Positions 27,616 through 36,501 of a DNA stretch of 64,000 bases are shown one piece after another. A program made the translations under genes and the position numbers. The first letter of the stretch is position 1. Each line of letters opens with the position of its first letter. The notes below the pieces were generated by a model, which was not told the origin of the DNA, did not search any database, and worked only from the letters and a program-made list of their open reading frames with translations. The stretch lies in contig NZ_FCON02000015.1 of NCBI RefSeq assembly GCF_001544535.1, positions 1 through 64,000 on the forward strand. The letters are read 5' to 3'. This DNA comes from Caballeronia choica. Lineage in GTDB: Bacteria; Pseudomonadota; Gammaproteobacteria; Burkholderiales; Burkholderiaceae.

Positions 27616-28155
27616 ATGGCTCGTCTGCAAGAATTTTATAAAGAGAAGGTTGTACCCGGCCTCGTCGAGAAGTTCGGTTACAAGTCCATCATGGAAGTGC
27701 CGCGCATCACCAAGATTACCCTGAACATGGGTCTTGGCGAAGCGGTCGCCGACAAGAAGATCATCGAAAACGCCGTTGGCGACCTGACGAAGATTGCTGG
27801 CCAAAAGCCGGTCATCACGAAGGCACGCAAGGCAATCGCTGGCTTCAAGATTCGTCAGGGTTATCCGATTGGCGCGATGGTTACGCTGCGCGGCCAGGCC
27901 ATGTACGAATTCCTCGATCGCTTCGTGACGGTTGCGCTCCCGCGTGTGCGTGACTTCCGTGGCGTCTCGGGTCGTGCGTTCGACGGTCGCGGCAACTACA
28001 ACATCGGTGTGAAAGAGCAGATCATTTTCCCCGAAATCGACTACGACAAGATCGACGCGCTTCGTGGGCTGAACATCAGCATCACGACGACTGCGAAGAC
28101 TGACGACGAAGCAAAGGCACTGCTCGCCAGCTTCAAGTTCCCGTTCAGAAACTGA
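27616..28155 (+). CDS. rplE: 50S ribosomal protein L5
   Basis: A 179-residue 5S rRNA-binding protein of the central protuberance. It contains [19 protein letters not shown] and the signature [13 protein letters not shown]. rpsN begins seven bases after its stop. In E. coli the S8 repressor site covers the start of rplE; the region here was not resolved. Confidence 0.97.
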   Translation: MARLQEFYKEKVVPGLVEKFGYKSIMEVPRITKITLNMGLGEAVADKKIIENAVGDLTKIAGQKPVITKARKAIAGFKIRQGYPIGAMVTLRGQAMYEFLDRFVTVALPRVRDFRGVSGRAFDGRGNYNIGVKEQIIFPEIDYDKIDALRGLNISITTTAKTDDEAKALLASFKFPFRN

Positions 28156-28162
28156 GGTTACC

Positions 28163-28468
28163 GTGGCTAAACTGGCACTGATCGAACGTGAAAAGAAGCG
28201 TGCACGCCTCGCAGCCAAGTACGCTCCCAAGCGCGCTGAACTGAAGGCCGTCATTGACGACGCGAGCAAGTCCGACGAAGAGCGTTATTTGGCTCGTCTG
28301 GCGTTGCAACAACTGCCGCGTAACTCGAACCCCACTCGCAAGCGTAACCGCTGCGCGATCACGGGTCGTCCGCGTGGCACGTTCCGCAAATTCGGACTGG
28401 CGCGTAGCAAGATTCGTGAAATCGCGTTCCGCGGCGAAATCCCTGGCCTGACCAAGGCGAGCTGGTAA
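28163..28468 (+). CDS. rpsN: 30S ribosomal protein S14, zinc-free form
   Basis: A 101-residue protein from a GTG start after GAGGTTACC. It is the long form without the CXXC...CXXC zinc site (only one cysteine, in [14 protein letters not shown]), so it does not depend on zinc. The C-terminal [19 protein letters not shown] is typical. It sits between rplE and rpsH, the universal spc order. Confidence 0.97.
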   Translation: MAKLALIEREKKRARLAAKYAPKRAELKAVIDDASKSDEERYLARLALQQLPRNSNPTRKRNRCAITGRPRGTFRKFGLARSKIREIAFRGEIPGLTKASW

Positions 28469-28482
28469 TAGGAGAAACGTAA

Positions 28483-28878
28483 ATGAGCATGAGTGATCCT
28501 ATCGCCGATATGCTGACTCGCATCCGCAACGCGCAGATGGTCGAGAAGGTTTCGGTGACTATGCCCTCGTCGAAAGTCAAGGTTGCGATTGCGCAGGTTT
28601 TGAAGGACGAAGGTTATATCGACGATTTCGCAGTGAAGTCCGAAGGTGCGAAGTCGGAATTGAATATCGCGTTGAAGTACTACGCTGGCCGCCCGGTTAT
28701 CGAGCGCCTCGAGCGCGTCTCGAAGCCTGGTCTGCGTGTGTATCGTGGTCGCAATGACATTCCGGTCGTGATGAACGGCCTGGGCGTTGCAATCGTATCG
28801 ACGCCGAAGGGTGTGATGACCGATCGCAAGGCGCGCCAGACGGGCGTCGGCGGCGAAGTCATCTGCTACGTCGCTTAA
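28483..28878 (+). CDS. rpsH: 30S ribosomal protein S8
   Basis: A 131-residue central-domain 16S binder and, in E. coli, repressor of the spc operon. The start at 28483 is eight bases from GGAG; the second ATG (28489) is 14 bases away. Signature stretches are [16 protein letters not shown] and [22 protein letters not shown]. Confidence 0.97.
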   Translation: MSMSDPIADMLTRIRNAQMVEKVSVTMPSSKVKVAIAQVLKDEGYIDDFAVKSEGAKSELNIALKYYAGRPVIERLERVSKPGLRVYRGRNDIPVVMNGLGVAIVSTPKGVMTDRKARQTGVGGEVICYVA

Positions 28879-28896
28879 CCGAAAAGGAGAAGAAAC

Positions 28897-29430
28897 ATGT
28901 CTCGAGTAGGTAAGAGCCCGATCGCGCTGCCGCAAGGCGCCGAAGTGGCCCTGAGCGGCGATGTCATCACCGTGAAGGGTCCGCTGGGCACGATTTCCCA
29001 GGCGGCCAATCCGCTGGTGAAGGTGGAAAACGAAAACGGCACGCTCAACTTTGCGCCGGCTGACGAAAGCCGTGAAGCGAATGCGATGTCGGGCACGATG
29101 CGCGCACTGGTTGCGAACATGGTGAACGGCGTGACGAAGGGTTTCGAGCGCAAGCTGACGCTGGTTGGCGTCGGTTATCGCGCACAGGCGCAAGGCGACA
29201 AGCTGAACCTGTCGCTGGGTTTCTCGCACCCCGTGGTGCACCAGATGCCAGAAGGCGTCAAGGCTGAAACTCCGACGCAAACCGAAATCGTGATCAAGGG
29301 GATCAACAAGCAGCAAGTTGGCCAAGTAGCTGCGGAAGTGCGCGGTTACCGTCCGCCGGAGCCCTACAAGGGCAAGGGCGTGCGCTATGCCAACGAGACT
29401 GTGATCCTCAAAGAAACGAAGAAGAAGTAA
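28897..29430 (+). CDS. rplF: 50S ribosomal protein L6
   Basis: A 177-residue protein near the sarcin-ricin loop with two repeated domains (about 1-82 and 83-177). It starts [17 protein letters not shown] and ends with the [18 protein letters not shown] tail. AAAAGGAG precedes the ATG; rplR follows after 12 bases. Confidence 0.97.
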   Translation: MSRVGKSPIALPQGAEVALSGDVITVKGPLGTISQAANPLVKVENENGTLNFAPADESREANAMSGTMRALVANMVNGVTKGFERKLTLVGVGYRAQAQGDKLNLSLGFSHPVVHQMPEGVKAETPTQTEIVIKGINKQQVGQVAAEVRGYRPPEPYKGKGVRYANETVILKETKKK

Positions 29431-29442
29431 GGGTGCGCAATC

Positions 29443-29808
29443 ATGGATAAGACTCAATCTCGCCTGCGCCGCGCTCGTCAGACGCGTGTCAAGATCGCTG
29501 AACTGCAGGTCGCGCGTCTCGCCGTGCATCGCACGAACACGCATATCTATGCGCAAGTGTTCTCGCCGTGCGGCACCAAGGTGCTGGCAAGCGCGTCGAC
29601 GCTCGAAGCTGAAGTTCGTGCCGAACTGGCCGACAAGTCGGGCAAGGGCGGCAACGTAAATGCCGCGACCGTTGTCGGCAAGCGTATTGCTGAAAAGGCC
29701 AAGGCTGCCGGCGTCGAATCCGTCGCCTTTGATCGTTCGGGTTTCCGTTACCACGGCCGCGTGAAAGCGCTGGCTGATGCGGCGCGCGAAGCCGGACTCA
29801 AGTTCTAA
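29443..29808 (+). CDS. rplR: 50S ribosomal protein L18
   Basis: A 121-residue 5S rRNA-binding protein. It has the basic N-terminus ([14 protein letters not shown]) and the conserved C-terminal [19 protein letters not shown]. It abuts rpsE by 14 bases. Confidence 0.96.
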   Translation: MDKTQSRLRRARQTRVKIAELQVARLAVHRTNTHIYAQVFSPCGTKVLASASTLEAEVRAELADKSGKGGNVNAATVVGKRIAEKAKAAGVESVAFDRSGFRYHGRVKALADAAREAGLKF

Positions 29809-29822
29809 GGGAAGAATTCGTC

Positions 29823-30341
29823 ATGGCAAAGATGCAAGCGAATGTGAAGGCTGAAGAACGCGACGACGGCCTCCGCGAGAAAATGATCGCGGTCAACCGC
29901 GTAACCAAGGTGGTGAAGGGCGGCCGGATTCTCGGTTTCGCCGCACTGACCGTGGTTGGCGACGGTGACGGCCGCATTGGCATGGGCAAGGGCAAAGCGA
30001 AGGAAGTTCCGGTTGCTGTTCAAAAGGCAATGGAGCAGGCCCGCCGCAACATGTTCAAGGTGCCGCTGAAGAACGGTACGTTGCAACACGAAGTGCACGG
30101 TAAGCACGGAGCATCCGCGGTCCTCCTCGCTCCGGCGAAGGACGGTACGGGTGTAATCGCTGGCGGTCCGATGCGTGCAGTGTTCGACGTAATGGGCGTG
30201 CAAAACGTGGTGGCAAAGAGCCACGGCTCGACGAACCCGTACAACCTCGTTCGTGCAACACTCGACGGTCTGCGCAAGCAATCGACCCCGGGTGACATCG
30301 CGGCGAAGCGCGGCAAGTCCGTCGAAGATATTTTGGGCTAA
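29823..30341 (+). CDS. rpsE: 30S ribosomal protein S5
   Basis: A 172-residue fidelity protein at the mRNA entry site. The double-stranded RNA-binding fold at about 20-85 contains [20 protein letters not shown], and the C-terminal half has [19 protein letters not shown]. The spectinomycin-loop region (VVKGGR) is of the normal type. It precedes rpmD by 14 bases. Confidence 0.97.
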   Translation: MAKMQANVKAEERDDGLREKMIAVNRVTKVVKGGRILGFAALTVVGDGDGRIGMGKGKAKEVPVAVQKAMEQARRNMFKVPLKNGTLQHEVHGKHGASAVLLAPAKDGTGVIAGGPMRAVFDVMGVQNVVAKSHGSTNPYNLVRATLDGLRKQSTPGDIAAKRGKSVEDILG

Positions 30342-30355
30342 GCCTCGAGGTCACC

Positions 30356-30538
30356 ATGTCTGATAAAACTGTCAAGGTTCAGCTCGTCAAGAGCCTGATT
30401 GGGACCCGCGAATCGCATCGTGCAACGGTGCGTGGCCTGGGCCTGCGCCGACTCAACTCGGTCAGCGAACTGCAGGATACGCCGGCTGTTCGTGGGATGA
30501 TCAACAAGGTTTCGTACCTTGTTAAGGTCATCAACTGA
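30356..30538 (+). CDS. rpmD: 50S ribosomal protein L30
   Basis: A 60-residue protein, complete: [20 protein letters not shown] then [15 protein letters not shown]. Bacterial L30 is always short and lies between rpsE and rplO, as here. Confidence 0.96.
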   Translation: MSDKTVKVQLVKSLIGTRESHRATVRGLGLRRLNSVSELQDTPAVRGMINKVSYLVKVIN

Positions 30539-30568
30539 GCGGCTGACTAGGGATTCAAGGAGTTGAAT

Positions 30569-31003
30569 ATGGATTTGAATAACCTGAAGCCGGCAGAAGG
30601 CGCGAAGCATGCAAAGCGTCGCGTCGGTCGCGGTATCGGCTCCGGCCTCGGTAAGACAGCAGGTCGCGGTCACAAGGGGCAGAAGTCGCGTTCGGGCGGA
30701 TTCCACAAGGTCGGCTTCGAAGGCGGTCAAATGCCTCTGCAACGCCGTCTCCCGAAGCGTGGCTTTACGTCGCTGACGAAGGAATTCATCGGCGAAGTGC
30801 GTCTGTCGGATCTGGAAAAGCTGCCGGTCGACGAAATCGATTTGCTGGCGTTGAAGCAGGCCGGTCTGGTCGGTGTGCTCATCACGAGCGCAAAGATCAT
30901 CAAGACGGGTGAGTTGACGCGCAAGATCACGGTGAAGGGCCTTGGTGCTACGAAGGGCGCCCGTGCTGCAATCGAAGCCGCTGGCGGCTCGTTCGCCGAG
31001 TAA
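30569..31003 (+). CDS. rplO: 50S ribosomal protein L15
   Basis: A 144-residue protein, [20 protein letters not shown], with the glycine/arginine-rich N-terminal extension ([19 protein letters not shown]) that threads into 23S rRNA. The ATG at 30569 follows AAGGAG; an in-frame TTG two codons earlier is less likely. secY follows after 43 bases. Confidence 0.96.
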   Translation: MDLNNLKPAEGAKHAKRRVGRGIGSGLGKTAGRGHKGQKSRSGGFHKVGFEGGQMPLQRRLPKRGFTSLTKEFIGEVRLSDLEKLPVDEIDLLALKQAGLVGVLITSAKIIKTGELTRKITVKGLGATKGARAAIEAAGGSFAE

Positions 31004-31046
31004 CTGGCTTTATAGCCGTTACTAGCAATAGCATCGGAGAAGGTTC

Positions 31047-32393
31047 TTGGCTAACAGCCCGAGTCTCGCAAAACCCGGTCGAAGCGCGGCGAAGTTTGGC
31101 GATCTGCGTCGGCGGGCAGTGTTCCTGCTGCTGGCGTTGATTGTCTACCGAATCGGTGCGCATATTCCGGTGCCGGGTATTGACCCGGACCAACTGGCGA
31201 AGCTGTTCCAGAGCCAGTCGGGCGGCATCCTTGGCATGTTCAACATGTTCTCGGGTGGCGCACTATCGCGGTTCACGATTTTTGCGCTGGGCATCATGCC
31301 CTACATTTCGGCGTCGATCATCATGCAGTTGTTGTCGATCGTGTCGCCGCAAATGGAGGCGTTGAAGAAGGAAGGGCAGGCGGGGCAACGGAAGATTACG
31401 CAGTACACGCGGATCTTTACGGTGGTTCTCGCGACGTTCCAGGCTTTCGGTATCGCCGTCGCGCTGGAGAATCAGCCGGCCCTGGTGCTCGATCCCGGCA
31501 TGGTCTTCCGGTTGACAACGGTCGTCACGTTGGTGACCGGCACGATGTTCCTGATGTGGCTGGGTGAGCAAATCACGGAACGCGGTCTGGGCAACGGCAT
31601 CTCGATCATCATCTTCGGCGGCATCGCGGCGGGCTTCCCGAATGCGATCGGTGGTCTTTTTGAACTGGTTCGCACCGGCTCGATGAGCATCATCTCGGCG
31701 ATCATCATCGTGGTGTTGATTGCGGCGGTTACGTATTTGGTCGTGTTCATCGAACGCGGTCAGCGCAAGATCCTCGTCAATTACGCAAAGCGCCAGGTCG
31801 GTAACAAGATTTACGGCGGCCAATCTTCACATTTGCCGTTGAAGCTGAACATGTCGGGTGTGATTCCGCCGATTTTCGCATCGTCGATCATTCTCTTCCC
31901 GGCAACCATCCTGAACTGGTTCAGTTCGGGAACGCGGACCGGTTGGTTCGCGAACACGCTGCACAACGTGGCCGAGGCCCTGAAGCCTGGTCAACCTGTG
32001 TACGTGTTGCTGTATGCGTTGGCGATCGTTTTCTTTTGCTTCTTTTACACCGCTTTGGTGTTCAACAGCAGGGAAACGGCCGACAACTTGAAGAAGAGCG
32101 GTGCGTTCGTTCCTGGGATCCGCCCGGGCGACCAGACCGCACGGTATATCGACCGCATCCTCACGCGTCTGACGCTGGCCGGTGCGATCTACATCGTGTT
32201 TGTGTGCTTGCTGCCTGAGTTTTTGGTATTGCGCTGGAACGTGCCGTTTTATTTTGGTGGAACGTCGCTGCTGATCATTGTCGTCGTCACGATGGACTTC
32301 ATGGCGCAGGTGCAGTCGTACGTTATGTCGCAACAGTATGAGTCGCTGCTTAAGAAGGCCAACTTCAAGGGCGGCAACGTCCCGATGCGCTAA
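31047..32393 (+). CDS. secY: preprotein translocase subunit SecY
   Basis: A 448-residue channel subunit with ten membrane helices; the first helix is at about 23-43 and the plug region follows ([17 protein letters not shown]). Conserved SecY motifs include [23 protein letters not shown] and [14 protein letters not shown]. The start is TTG at 31047, four bases after GGAGAAGG, giving [11 protein letters not shown]; no in-frame ATG exists until far inside, so the weak start codon is well supported. It lies within the spc operon before infA. Confidence 0.97.
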   Translation: MANSPSLAKPGRSAAKFGDLRRRAVFLLLALIVYRIGAHIPVPGIDPDQLAKLFQSQSGGILGMFNMFSGGALSRFTIFALGIMPYISASIIMQLLSIVSPQMEALKKEGQAGQRKITQYTRIFTVVLATFQAFGIAVALENQPALVLDPGMVFRLTTVVTLVTGTMFLMWLGEQITERGLGNGISIIIFGGIAAGFPNAIGGLFELVRTGSMSIISAIIIVVLIAAVTYLVVFIERGQRKILVNYAKRQVGNKIYGGQSSHLPLKLNMSGVIPPIFASSIILFPATILNWFSSGTRTGWFANTLHNVAEALKPGQPVYVLLYALAIVFFCFFYTALVFNSRETADNLKKSGAFVPGIRPGDQTARYIDRILTRLTLAGAIYIVFVCLLPEFLVLRWNVPFYFGGTSLLIIVVVTMDFMAQVQSYVMSQQYESLLKKANFKGGNVPMR

Positions 32394-32402
32394 TTAAGGA
32401 CT

Positions 32403-32621
32403 ATGGCCAAAGACGATGTAATCCAGATGCAGGGCGAGGTGATTGAAAACCTCCCCAACGCTACTTTCCGGGTGAAGTTGGAAAATGGCCATGTGGTGCT
32501 GGGGCATATTTCAGGGAAGATGCGGATGCACTACATCCGTATTCTTCCGGGCGACAAGGTTACGGTTGAGTTGACGCCTTACGATCTGTCTCGTGCGCGG
32601 ATCGTGTTCCGGGCGAAGTGA
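32403..32621 (+). CDS. infA: translation initiation factor IF-1
   Basis: A 72-residue OB-fold protein that blocks the A site during initiation. The sequence [20 protein letters not shown] onward, with [20 protein letters not shown], is a classic IF-1. Placement between secY and rpmJ is common in betaproteobacteria. Burkholderia species often carry a second infA elsewhere, which cannot be checked here. Confidence 0.96.
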   Translation: MAKDDVIQMQGEVIENLPNATFRVKLENGHVVLGHISGKMRMHYIRILPGDKVTVELTPYDLSRARIVFRAK

Positions 32622-32641
32622 TTTGAAAAAAGGGTAATATC

Positions 32642-32758
32642 ATGAAAGTGATGGCATCGGTTAAGCGCATTTGCCGCAATTGCAAGATCATCAAGCGCAA
32701 GGGCGTTGTGCGCGTGATTTGCAGCTCTGATCCGCGCCACAAACAGCGTCAAGGCTGA
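32642..32758 (+). CDS. rpmJ: 50S ribosomal protein L36 (zinc-binding form)
   Basis: A 38-residue protein, [20 protein letters not shown] and so on, ending RHKQRQG. The zinc ligands Cys11, Cys14, Cys27 and His33 are all present, so it is the C+ form. It lies between infA and rpsM, its usual site. The AAAAAGGGTAATATC before the ATG contains a weak AGGG ribosome site. Confidence 0.95.
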
Positions 32759-32799
32759 ACGCCGCGCTTTTGCTTGCGCTTCTTGTTTGAGGAAAAACA

Positions 32800-33165
32800 A
32801 TGGCTCGTATCGCAGGGGTTAACATCCCGAATCACCAGCATACCGAAATCGGCCTGACGGCTATCTTTGGTATCGGCCGCACGCGTGCTCGCGACATCTG
32901 CGTTGCTTCTGGTGTGGAATTTTCGAAGAAGGTCAAGGACCTCACTGACGCAGACCTCGAAAAGCTGCGTGACGAAGTGGGTAAGTTCATCGTAGAAGGC
33001 GACCTGCGTCGCGAAGTGACGATGAATATCAAGCGCCTGATGGATCTGGGCTGCTATCGTGGCGTGCGCCATCGCAAGGGCTTGCCCATGCGCGGCCAGC
33101 GTACGCGCACGAATGCCCGTACGCGCAAGGGTCCGCGTCGTGCAGCGCAATCGCTGAAGAAGTAA
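32800..33165 (+). CDS. rpsM: 30S ribosomal protein S13
   Basis: A 121-residue 30S head protein that contacts the P-site tRNA and forms bridges to 50S. It starts [20 protein letters not shown] and has a helix-two-turn-helix, [18 protein letters not shown]. The basic tail [17 protein letters not shown] is intact. First gene of the alpha block. Confidence 0.97.
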   Translation: MARIAGVNIPNHQHTEIGLTAIFGIGRTRARDICVASGVEFSKKVKDLTDADLEKLRDEVGKFIVEGDLRREVTMNIKRLMDLGCYRGVRHRKGLPMRGQRTRTNARTRKGPRRAAQSLKK

Positions 33166-33193
33166 GCGGAACTGACAGTTACAGGAAAACGTA

Positions 33194-33598
33194 ATGGCTA
33201 AGGCTTCGAACAACTCCGCGGCGCAACGCGTTCGCAAGAAGGTCAAGAAGAACGTCGCCGAGGGCGTGGTTCACGTTCACGCGTCGTTCAACAACACCAT
33301 CATCACGATCACCGATCGCCAAGGCAATGCACTTGCTTGGGCAACATCGGGTGGCCAAGGCTTCAAAGGCTCGCGCAAGTCGACGCCGTTTGCAGCTCAG
33401 GTCGCAGCCGAATCGGCTGGCCGCGTGGCGATGGAATACGGCGTGAAGAACCTCGAAGTGCGGATTAAGGGCCCTGGTCCTGGTCGCGAATCGGCGGTGC
33501 GCGCGCTGCATGGTCTTGGCATCAAGATCACTGCAATCTCTGACGTGACGCCGGTCCCGCACAACGGCTGCCGTCCGCCGAAGCGCCGTCGCATCTAA
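33194..33598 (+). CDS. rpsK: 30S ribosomal protein S11
   Basis: A 134-residue platform protein. It contains [20 protein letters not shown] and the signature near the C-terminus, [20 protein letters not shown]. rpsD follows after a 143-base spacer that contains a strong hairpin. Confidence 0.97.
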   Translation: MAKASNNSAAQRVRKKVKKNVAEGVVHVHASFNNTIITITDRQGNALAWATSGGQGFKGSRKSTPFAAQVAAESAGRVAMEYGVKNLEVRIKGPGPGRESAVRALHGLGIKITAISDVTPVPHNGCRPPKRRRI

Positions 33599-33618
33599 GA
33601 CGTCGCTGCCGCAAACGT

Positions 33619-33644
33619 CCTGCTGGCGCTAGCGCGCCGGCGGG
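33619..33644 (+). other. hairpin between rpsK and rpsD
   Basis: CCTGCTGGCGC (33619-33629) pairs along its full 11 bases, with two G-T pairs, to GCGCCGGCGGG (33634-33644) around a TAGC loop. TTGCTTGCG follows, a poor terminator tail. It may be an mRNA-stability or regulatory element for rpsD, whose product S4 is the alpha-operon repressor in E. coli. Confidence 0.5.
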
Positions 33645-33741
33645 TTGCTTGCGTTATGAATTAACTAAGCCCACCGTTCGACCCAAAGGGTTCGGACTAG
33701 CGCGGATGAAAGTTCGCGTGATCAATTTTTAAGGATGCAAA

Positions 33742-34365
33742 GTGGCACGCTATACCGGTCCTAAAGCCAAGCTGTCCCGCCGTGAAGGCACTGACCTCTT
33801 CCTGAAGAGCGCGCGTCGTTCGCTCGCCGACAAGTGCAAGCTCGATAGCAAGCCTGGTCAGCACGGCCGCACGTCGGGCGCTCGTACGTCCGACTACGGC
33901 ACGCAGTTGCGCGAAAAACAAAAAGTGAAGCGCATCTACGGCGTGCTCGAGCGCCAATTCCGCCGTTACTTCGCCGAAGCCGATCGTCGCAAGGGTCCGA
34001 CGGGTGAAAACCTGTTGCAATTGCTCGAATCGCGTCTCGACAACGTCGTGTATCGCATGGGTTTCGGTTCGACGCGCGCAGAAGCGCGTCAGCTCGTGAG
34101 CCACAAGTCGATCACGGTCAACGGCCAGGTCGCAAACATCCCGTCGCTGCAGGTGAAGTCGGGCGACGTGGTTGCCGTACGTGAACAGGCGCGCAAGCAG
34201 GCTCGTATCGTCGAAGCGCTTTCGCTGGCTGAACAAGGCGGAATGCCGAGCTGGGTTGCAGTCGATGCCAAGAAATTCGAAGGCACGTTCAAGGCCATGC
34301 CGGAACGCAGCGACATCGCTGGTGACATCAACGAAAGCCTGATCGTCGAATTGTATTCGCGGTAA
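33742..34365 (+). CDS. rpsD: 30S ribosomal protein S4
   Basis: A 207-residue 16S 5'-domain primary binder, a GTG start after AAGGATGCAAA giving [20 protein letters not shown]. The S4 RNA-binding domain is at about 97-160 ([20 protein letters not shown]). It lacks the N-terminal cysteine cluster of zinc-binding S4 forms. In E. coli it represses the alpha operon. Confidence 0.97.
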   Translation: MARYTGPKAKLSRREGTDLFLKSARRSLADKCKLDSKPGQHGRTSGARTSDYGTQLREKQKVKRIYGVLERQFRRYFAEADRRKGPTGENLLQLLESRLDNVVYRMGFGSTRAEARQLVSHKSITVNGQVANIPSLQVKSGDVVAVREQARKQARIVEALSLAEQGGMPSWVAVDAKKFEGTFKAMPERSDIAGDINESLIVELYSR

Positions 34366-34411
34366 TCGGATTGGCGGCCGGGGGACCCTGATTGCCGGTG
34401 GCAAGGGGTTG

Positions 34412-34470
34412 CCTCGGCTGTTTATTTTCAGGTTGTTACCGGTCAGCCTTATCGGTGTAACGAGCCGAGG
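34412..34470 (+). promoter_or_regulatory. structured leader of rpoA
   Basis: A long-range perfect 8-bp stem CCTCGGCT (34412-34419) / AGCCGAGG (34463-34470) encloses a second stem GTTAC (34435-34439) / GTAAC (34457-34461). The structure ends 19 bases before the rpoA ATG. It could modulate rpoA relative to the ribosomal proteins around it; that role is inference. Confidence 0.45.
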
Positions 34471-34489
34471 GTATTGAAAAGGAAAACCT

Positions 34490-35467
34490 ATGCAAACCAG
34501 TTTGTTGAAGCCCAAGATTATTGCAGTTGAATCGCTTGGCGAAAGCCACGCGAAAGTGGTCATGGAGCCGTTCGAACGCGGTTACGGCCACACCTTGGGT
34601 AACGCGCTTCGGCGCGTGCTGCTGTCGTCGATGGTGGGCTATGCGCCGACCGAAGTGACGATCGCAGGCGTCGTACATGAATACTCGACGCTCGACGGTG
34701 TGCAAGAGGATGTGGTCAACCTGCTGTTGAACCTGAAGGGTGTCGTTTTCAAGCTGCACAACCGTGACGAAGTGACTGTCACGCTGCGCAAGGAAGGCGA
34801 AGGCCTCGTCACGGCCGGCGATATCGAACTCGCGCACGATTGCGAGGTCATCAACCCGGATCACGTGATTGCCCACCTGTCGAAGGGTGGCAAGCTCGAC
34901 GTTCAGATCAAGATCGAAAAAGGCCGCGGCTATGTGCCGGGCAATGTGCGTCGCTACGGCGAGGAATCGGCCAAGATCATCGGTCGTATCGTGCTGGACG
35001 CGTCGTTCTCGCCGGTTCGCCGTGTAAGTTATGCCGTCGAAAGCGCGCGTGTCGAACAGCGTACCGACCTCGACAAGCTCGTGATGAACATCGAAACCAA
35101 CGGCGTGATTTCGCCCGAGGAAGCGATTCGCCAGTCGGCGCGTATCCTGGTCGATCAGTTGTCTGTCTTCGCGGCACTGGAAGGCACCGAAGCGGCAGCG
35201 GAAGCACCGTCGCGCGCGCCGCAGATCGATCCGATCCTGCTGCGTCCGGTGGATGATCTGGAACTCACAGTTCGCTCGGCGAACTGCCTGAAGGCCGAAA
35301 ACATCTACTACATTGGCGACCTGATCCAGCGCACGGAAAACGAACTGCTGAAAACGCCGAATCTCGGCCGCAAGTCGTTGAACGAAATCAAGGAAGTCCT
35401 GGCTTCACGCGGTCTGACGCTTGGCATGAAGCTTGAAAACTGGCCGCCGGCTGGTCTCGATAAGTAA
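34490..35467 (+). CDS. rpoA: DNA-directed RNA polymerase subunit alpha
   Basis: A 325-residue subunit that dimerises to start RNA polymerase assembly. The N-terminal domain (1-about 235) contains [15 protein letters not shown]; a flexible linker rich in Ala and Pro follows (about 235-248). The C-terminal domain binds UP elements and activators, with [20 protein letters not shown] and [31 protein letters not shown] precedes the ATG. Confidence 0.98.
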   Translation: MQTSLLKPKIIAVESLGESHAKVVMEPFERGYGHTLGNALRRVLLSSMVGYAPTEVTIAGVVHEYSTLDGVQEDVVNLLLNLKGVVFKLHNRDEVTVTLRKEGEGLVTAGDIELAHDCEVINPDHVIAHLSKGGKLDVQIKIEKGRGYVPGNVRRYGEESAKIIGRIVLDASFSPVRRVSYAVESARVEQRTDLDKLVMNIETNGVISPEEAIRQSARILVDQLSVFAALEGTEAAAEAPSRAPQIDPILLRPVDDLELTVRSANCLKAENIYYIGDLIQRTENELLKTPNLGRKSLNEIKEVLASRGLTLGMKLENWPPAGLDK

Positions 35468-35492
35468 GTTTTAGGTTGTACGCGTAAGTGGT

Positions 35493-35527
35493 CAAGACGC
35501 GGATTTTCCTTTAAAATCCGCGTCTTG
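35493..35527 (+). repeat. perfect 15-bp inverted repeat between rpoA and rplQ
   Basis: CAAGACGCGGATTTT (35493-35507) and AAAATCCGCGTCTTG (35513-35527) are exact complements around CCTTT. The next bases, CCTTTTCCC, are only weakly T-rich. The right arm includes TAAAAT (35512-35517), which has TGGTCA 17 bases upstream, a poor -35. It may be a leaky terminator, a protein-binding dyad or a promoter element resembling those before rplC and rplN. Confidence 0.7.
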
Positions 35528-35608
35528 CCTTTTCCCGACCGGCCCGTGCGTTCCTCGGAGCGTAATAGAAGAGCTGGATCAAAACTCAAAGCCATTTAGG
35601 AACTGAAA

Positions 35609-36004
35609 ATGCGCCATAAACATGGTCTGCGGAAACTGAACCGCACGAGCAGCCACCGTCTGGCTATGCTCCGTAATATGTCGAACTCGTTGATCGAGCA
35701 CGAAGTCATCAAGACGACGCTGCCGAAGGCGAAAGAACTCCGTAAGGTCGTCGAGCCGCTGATCACGCTGGGCAAGAAGCCGTCGCTGGCAAACCGTCGT
35801 CTGGCGTTCAACCGCCTGCGCGATCGCGATTCCGTCGCGAAGCTGTTCGACGTGCTCGGCCCGCGCTACGCAAGCCGTCCGGGTGGCTATCTGAGCATCC
35901 TGAAGTTCGGTTTCCGCGTCGGCGATAACGCGCCTATGGCGCTCGTCCAGTTGATGGACCGCCCGGAAGTCGCTGAAGCTGAAGACGTACAAGAAGCTGA
36001 GTAA
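35609..36004 (+). CDS. rplQ: 50S ribosomal protein L17
   Basis: A 131-residue protein; [20 protein letters not shown] is the universal start, with [11 protein letters not shown] further on. The acidic C-terminal tail ([12 protein letters not shown]) is slightly longer than in E. coli. Last gene of the alpha operon, followed by a strong terminator 21 bases later. Confidence 0.97.
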   Translation: MRHKHGLRKLNRTSSHRLAMLRNMSNSLIEHEVIKTTLPKAKELRKVVEPLITLGKKPSLANRRLAFNRLRDRDSVAKLFDVLGPRYASRPGGYLSILKFGFRVGDNAPMALVQLMDRPEVAEAEDVQEAE

Positions 36005-36025
36005 GCTTCCAAGTTCGTTTGACTG

Positions 36026-36053
36026 AAAAGGCCAAGCTCTGCTTGGCCTTTTT
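36026..36053 (+). terminator. rho-independent terminator of the alpha operon
   Basis: AAAAGGCCAAGC (36026-36037), loop TCT, GCTTGGCCTTTTT (36041-36053), then GTTTTTG. A strong intrinsic terminator that ends the 15-kb ribosomal protein block. Confidence 0.95.
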
Positions 36054-36156
36054 GTTTTTGAGGGACAGCTGATTCCAGTTCGGCGGCCCACTGACATCGC
36101 ATTCCGCGGCCGGTGCTACGATACGCCCGTATCCCTTTTTAGCACCGCGACGCGCG

Positions 36157-36501
36157 ATGGAGACCGTAGTGAATATCCCTGTCGTGCTTATCCTCACGAC
36201 GCTGCCCGATGCCATCGCAGCCAACGACCTCGCGCAGCAAGCGCTGGAGGGGCGACTCGCCGCGTGCGTCACAGAGCTTGGCGCGGTCCGTTCCCGCTAT
36301 CACTGGCAAGGAAAACTTGAAGCAGCGGAAGAAATTCAGATGCTCTTCAAAACCAGCATCGCCCGCAGCGCGGAGCTTCAGCGTTTCATTGAATCGAATC
36401 ACCCCTACGAAACACCCGAAATTCTCTCGTGGCAGGCGGACGCCTCGCCGGGTTACGGGCAGTGGGTCGTCGCGGAAACATCACGTCCTCTTCATGCTTA
36501 A
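36157..36501 (+). CDS. cutA: CutA1-type divalent ion tolerance protein
   Basis: A 114-residue protein of the trimeric CutA1 family, whose ferredoxin-like subunits are linked to copper and other divalent metal tolerance though the mechanism is unsettled. Family stretches visible are LAACVTELGAVRSRYHWQGK, EEIQMLFKTS and ESNHPYETPEILSW. The ATG at 36157 is used; the GTG four codons later (giving MNIPVVLIL) fits the family N-terminus equally well. The last eight bases overlap the start of dsbD, suggesting coupling. Confidence 0.9.
   Translation: METVVNIPVVLILTTLPDAIAANDLAQQALEGRLAACVTELGAVRSRYHWQGKLEAAEEIQMLFKTSIARSAELQRFIESNHPYETPEILSWQADASPGYGQWVVAETSRPLHA

Noticed and set aside
36209-36493. 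Extension of the dsbD frame through cutA
   Set aside because: It lies in a different frame from the well-supported cutA gene and removes the DsbD signal peptide from the N-terminus.
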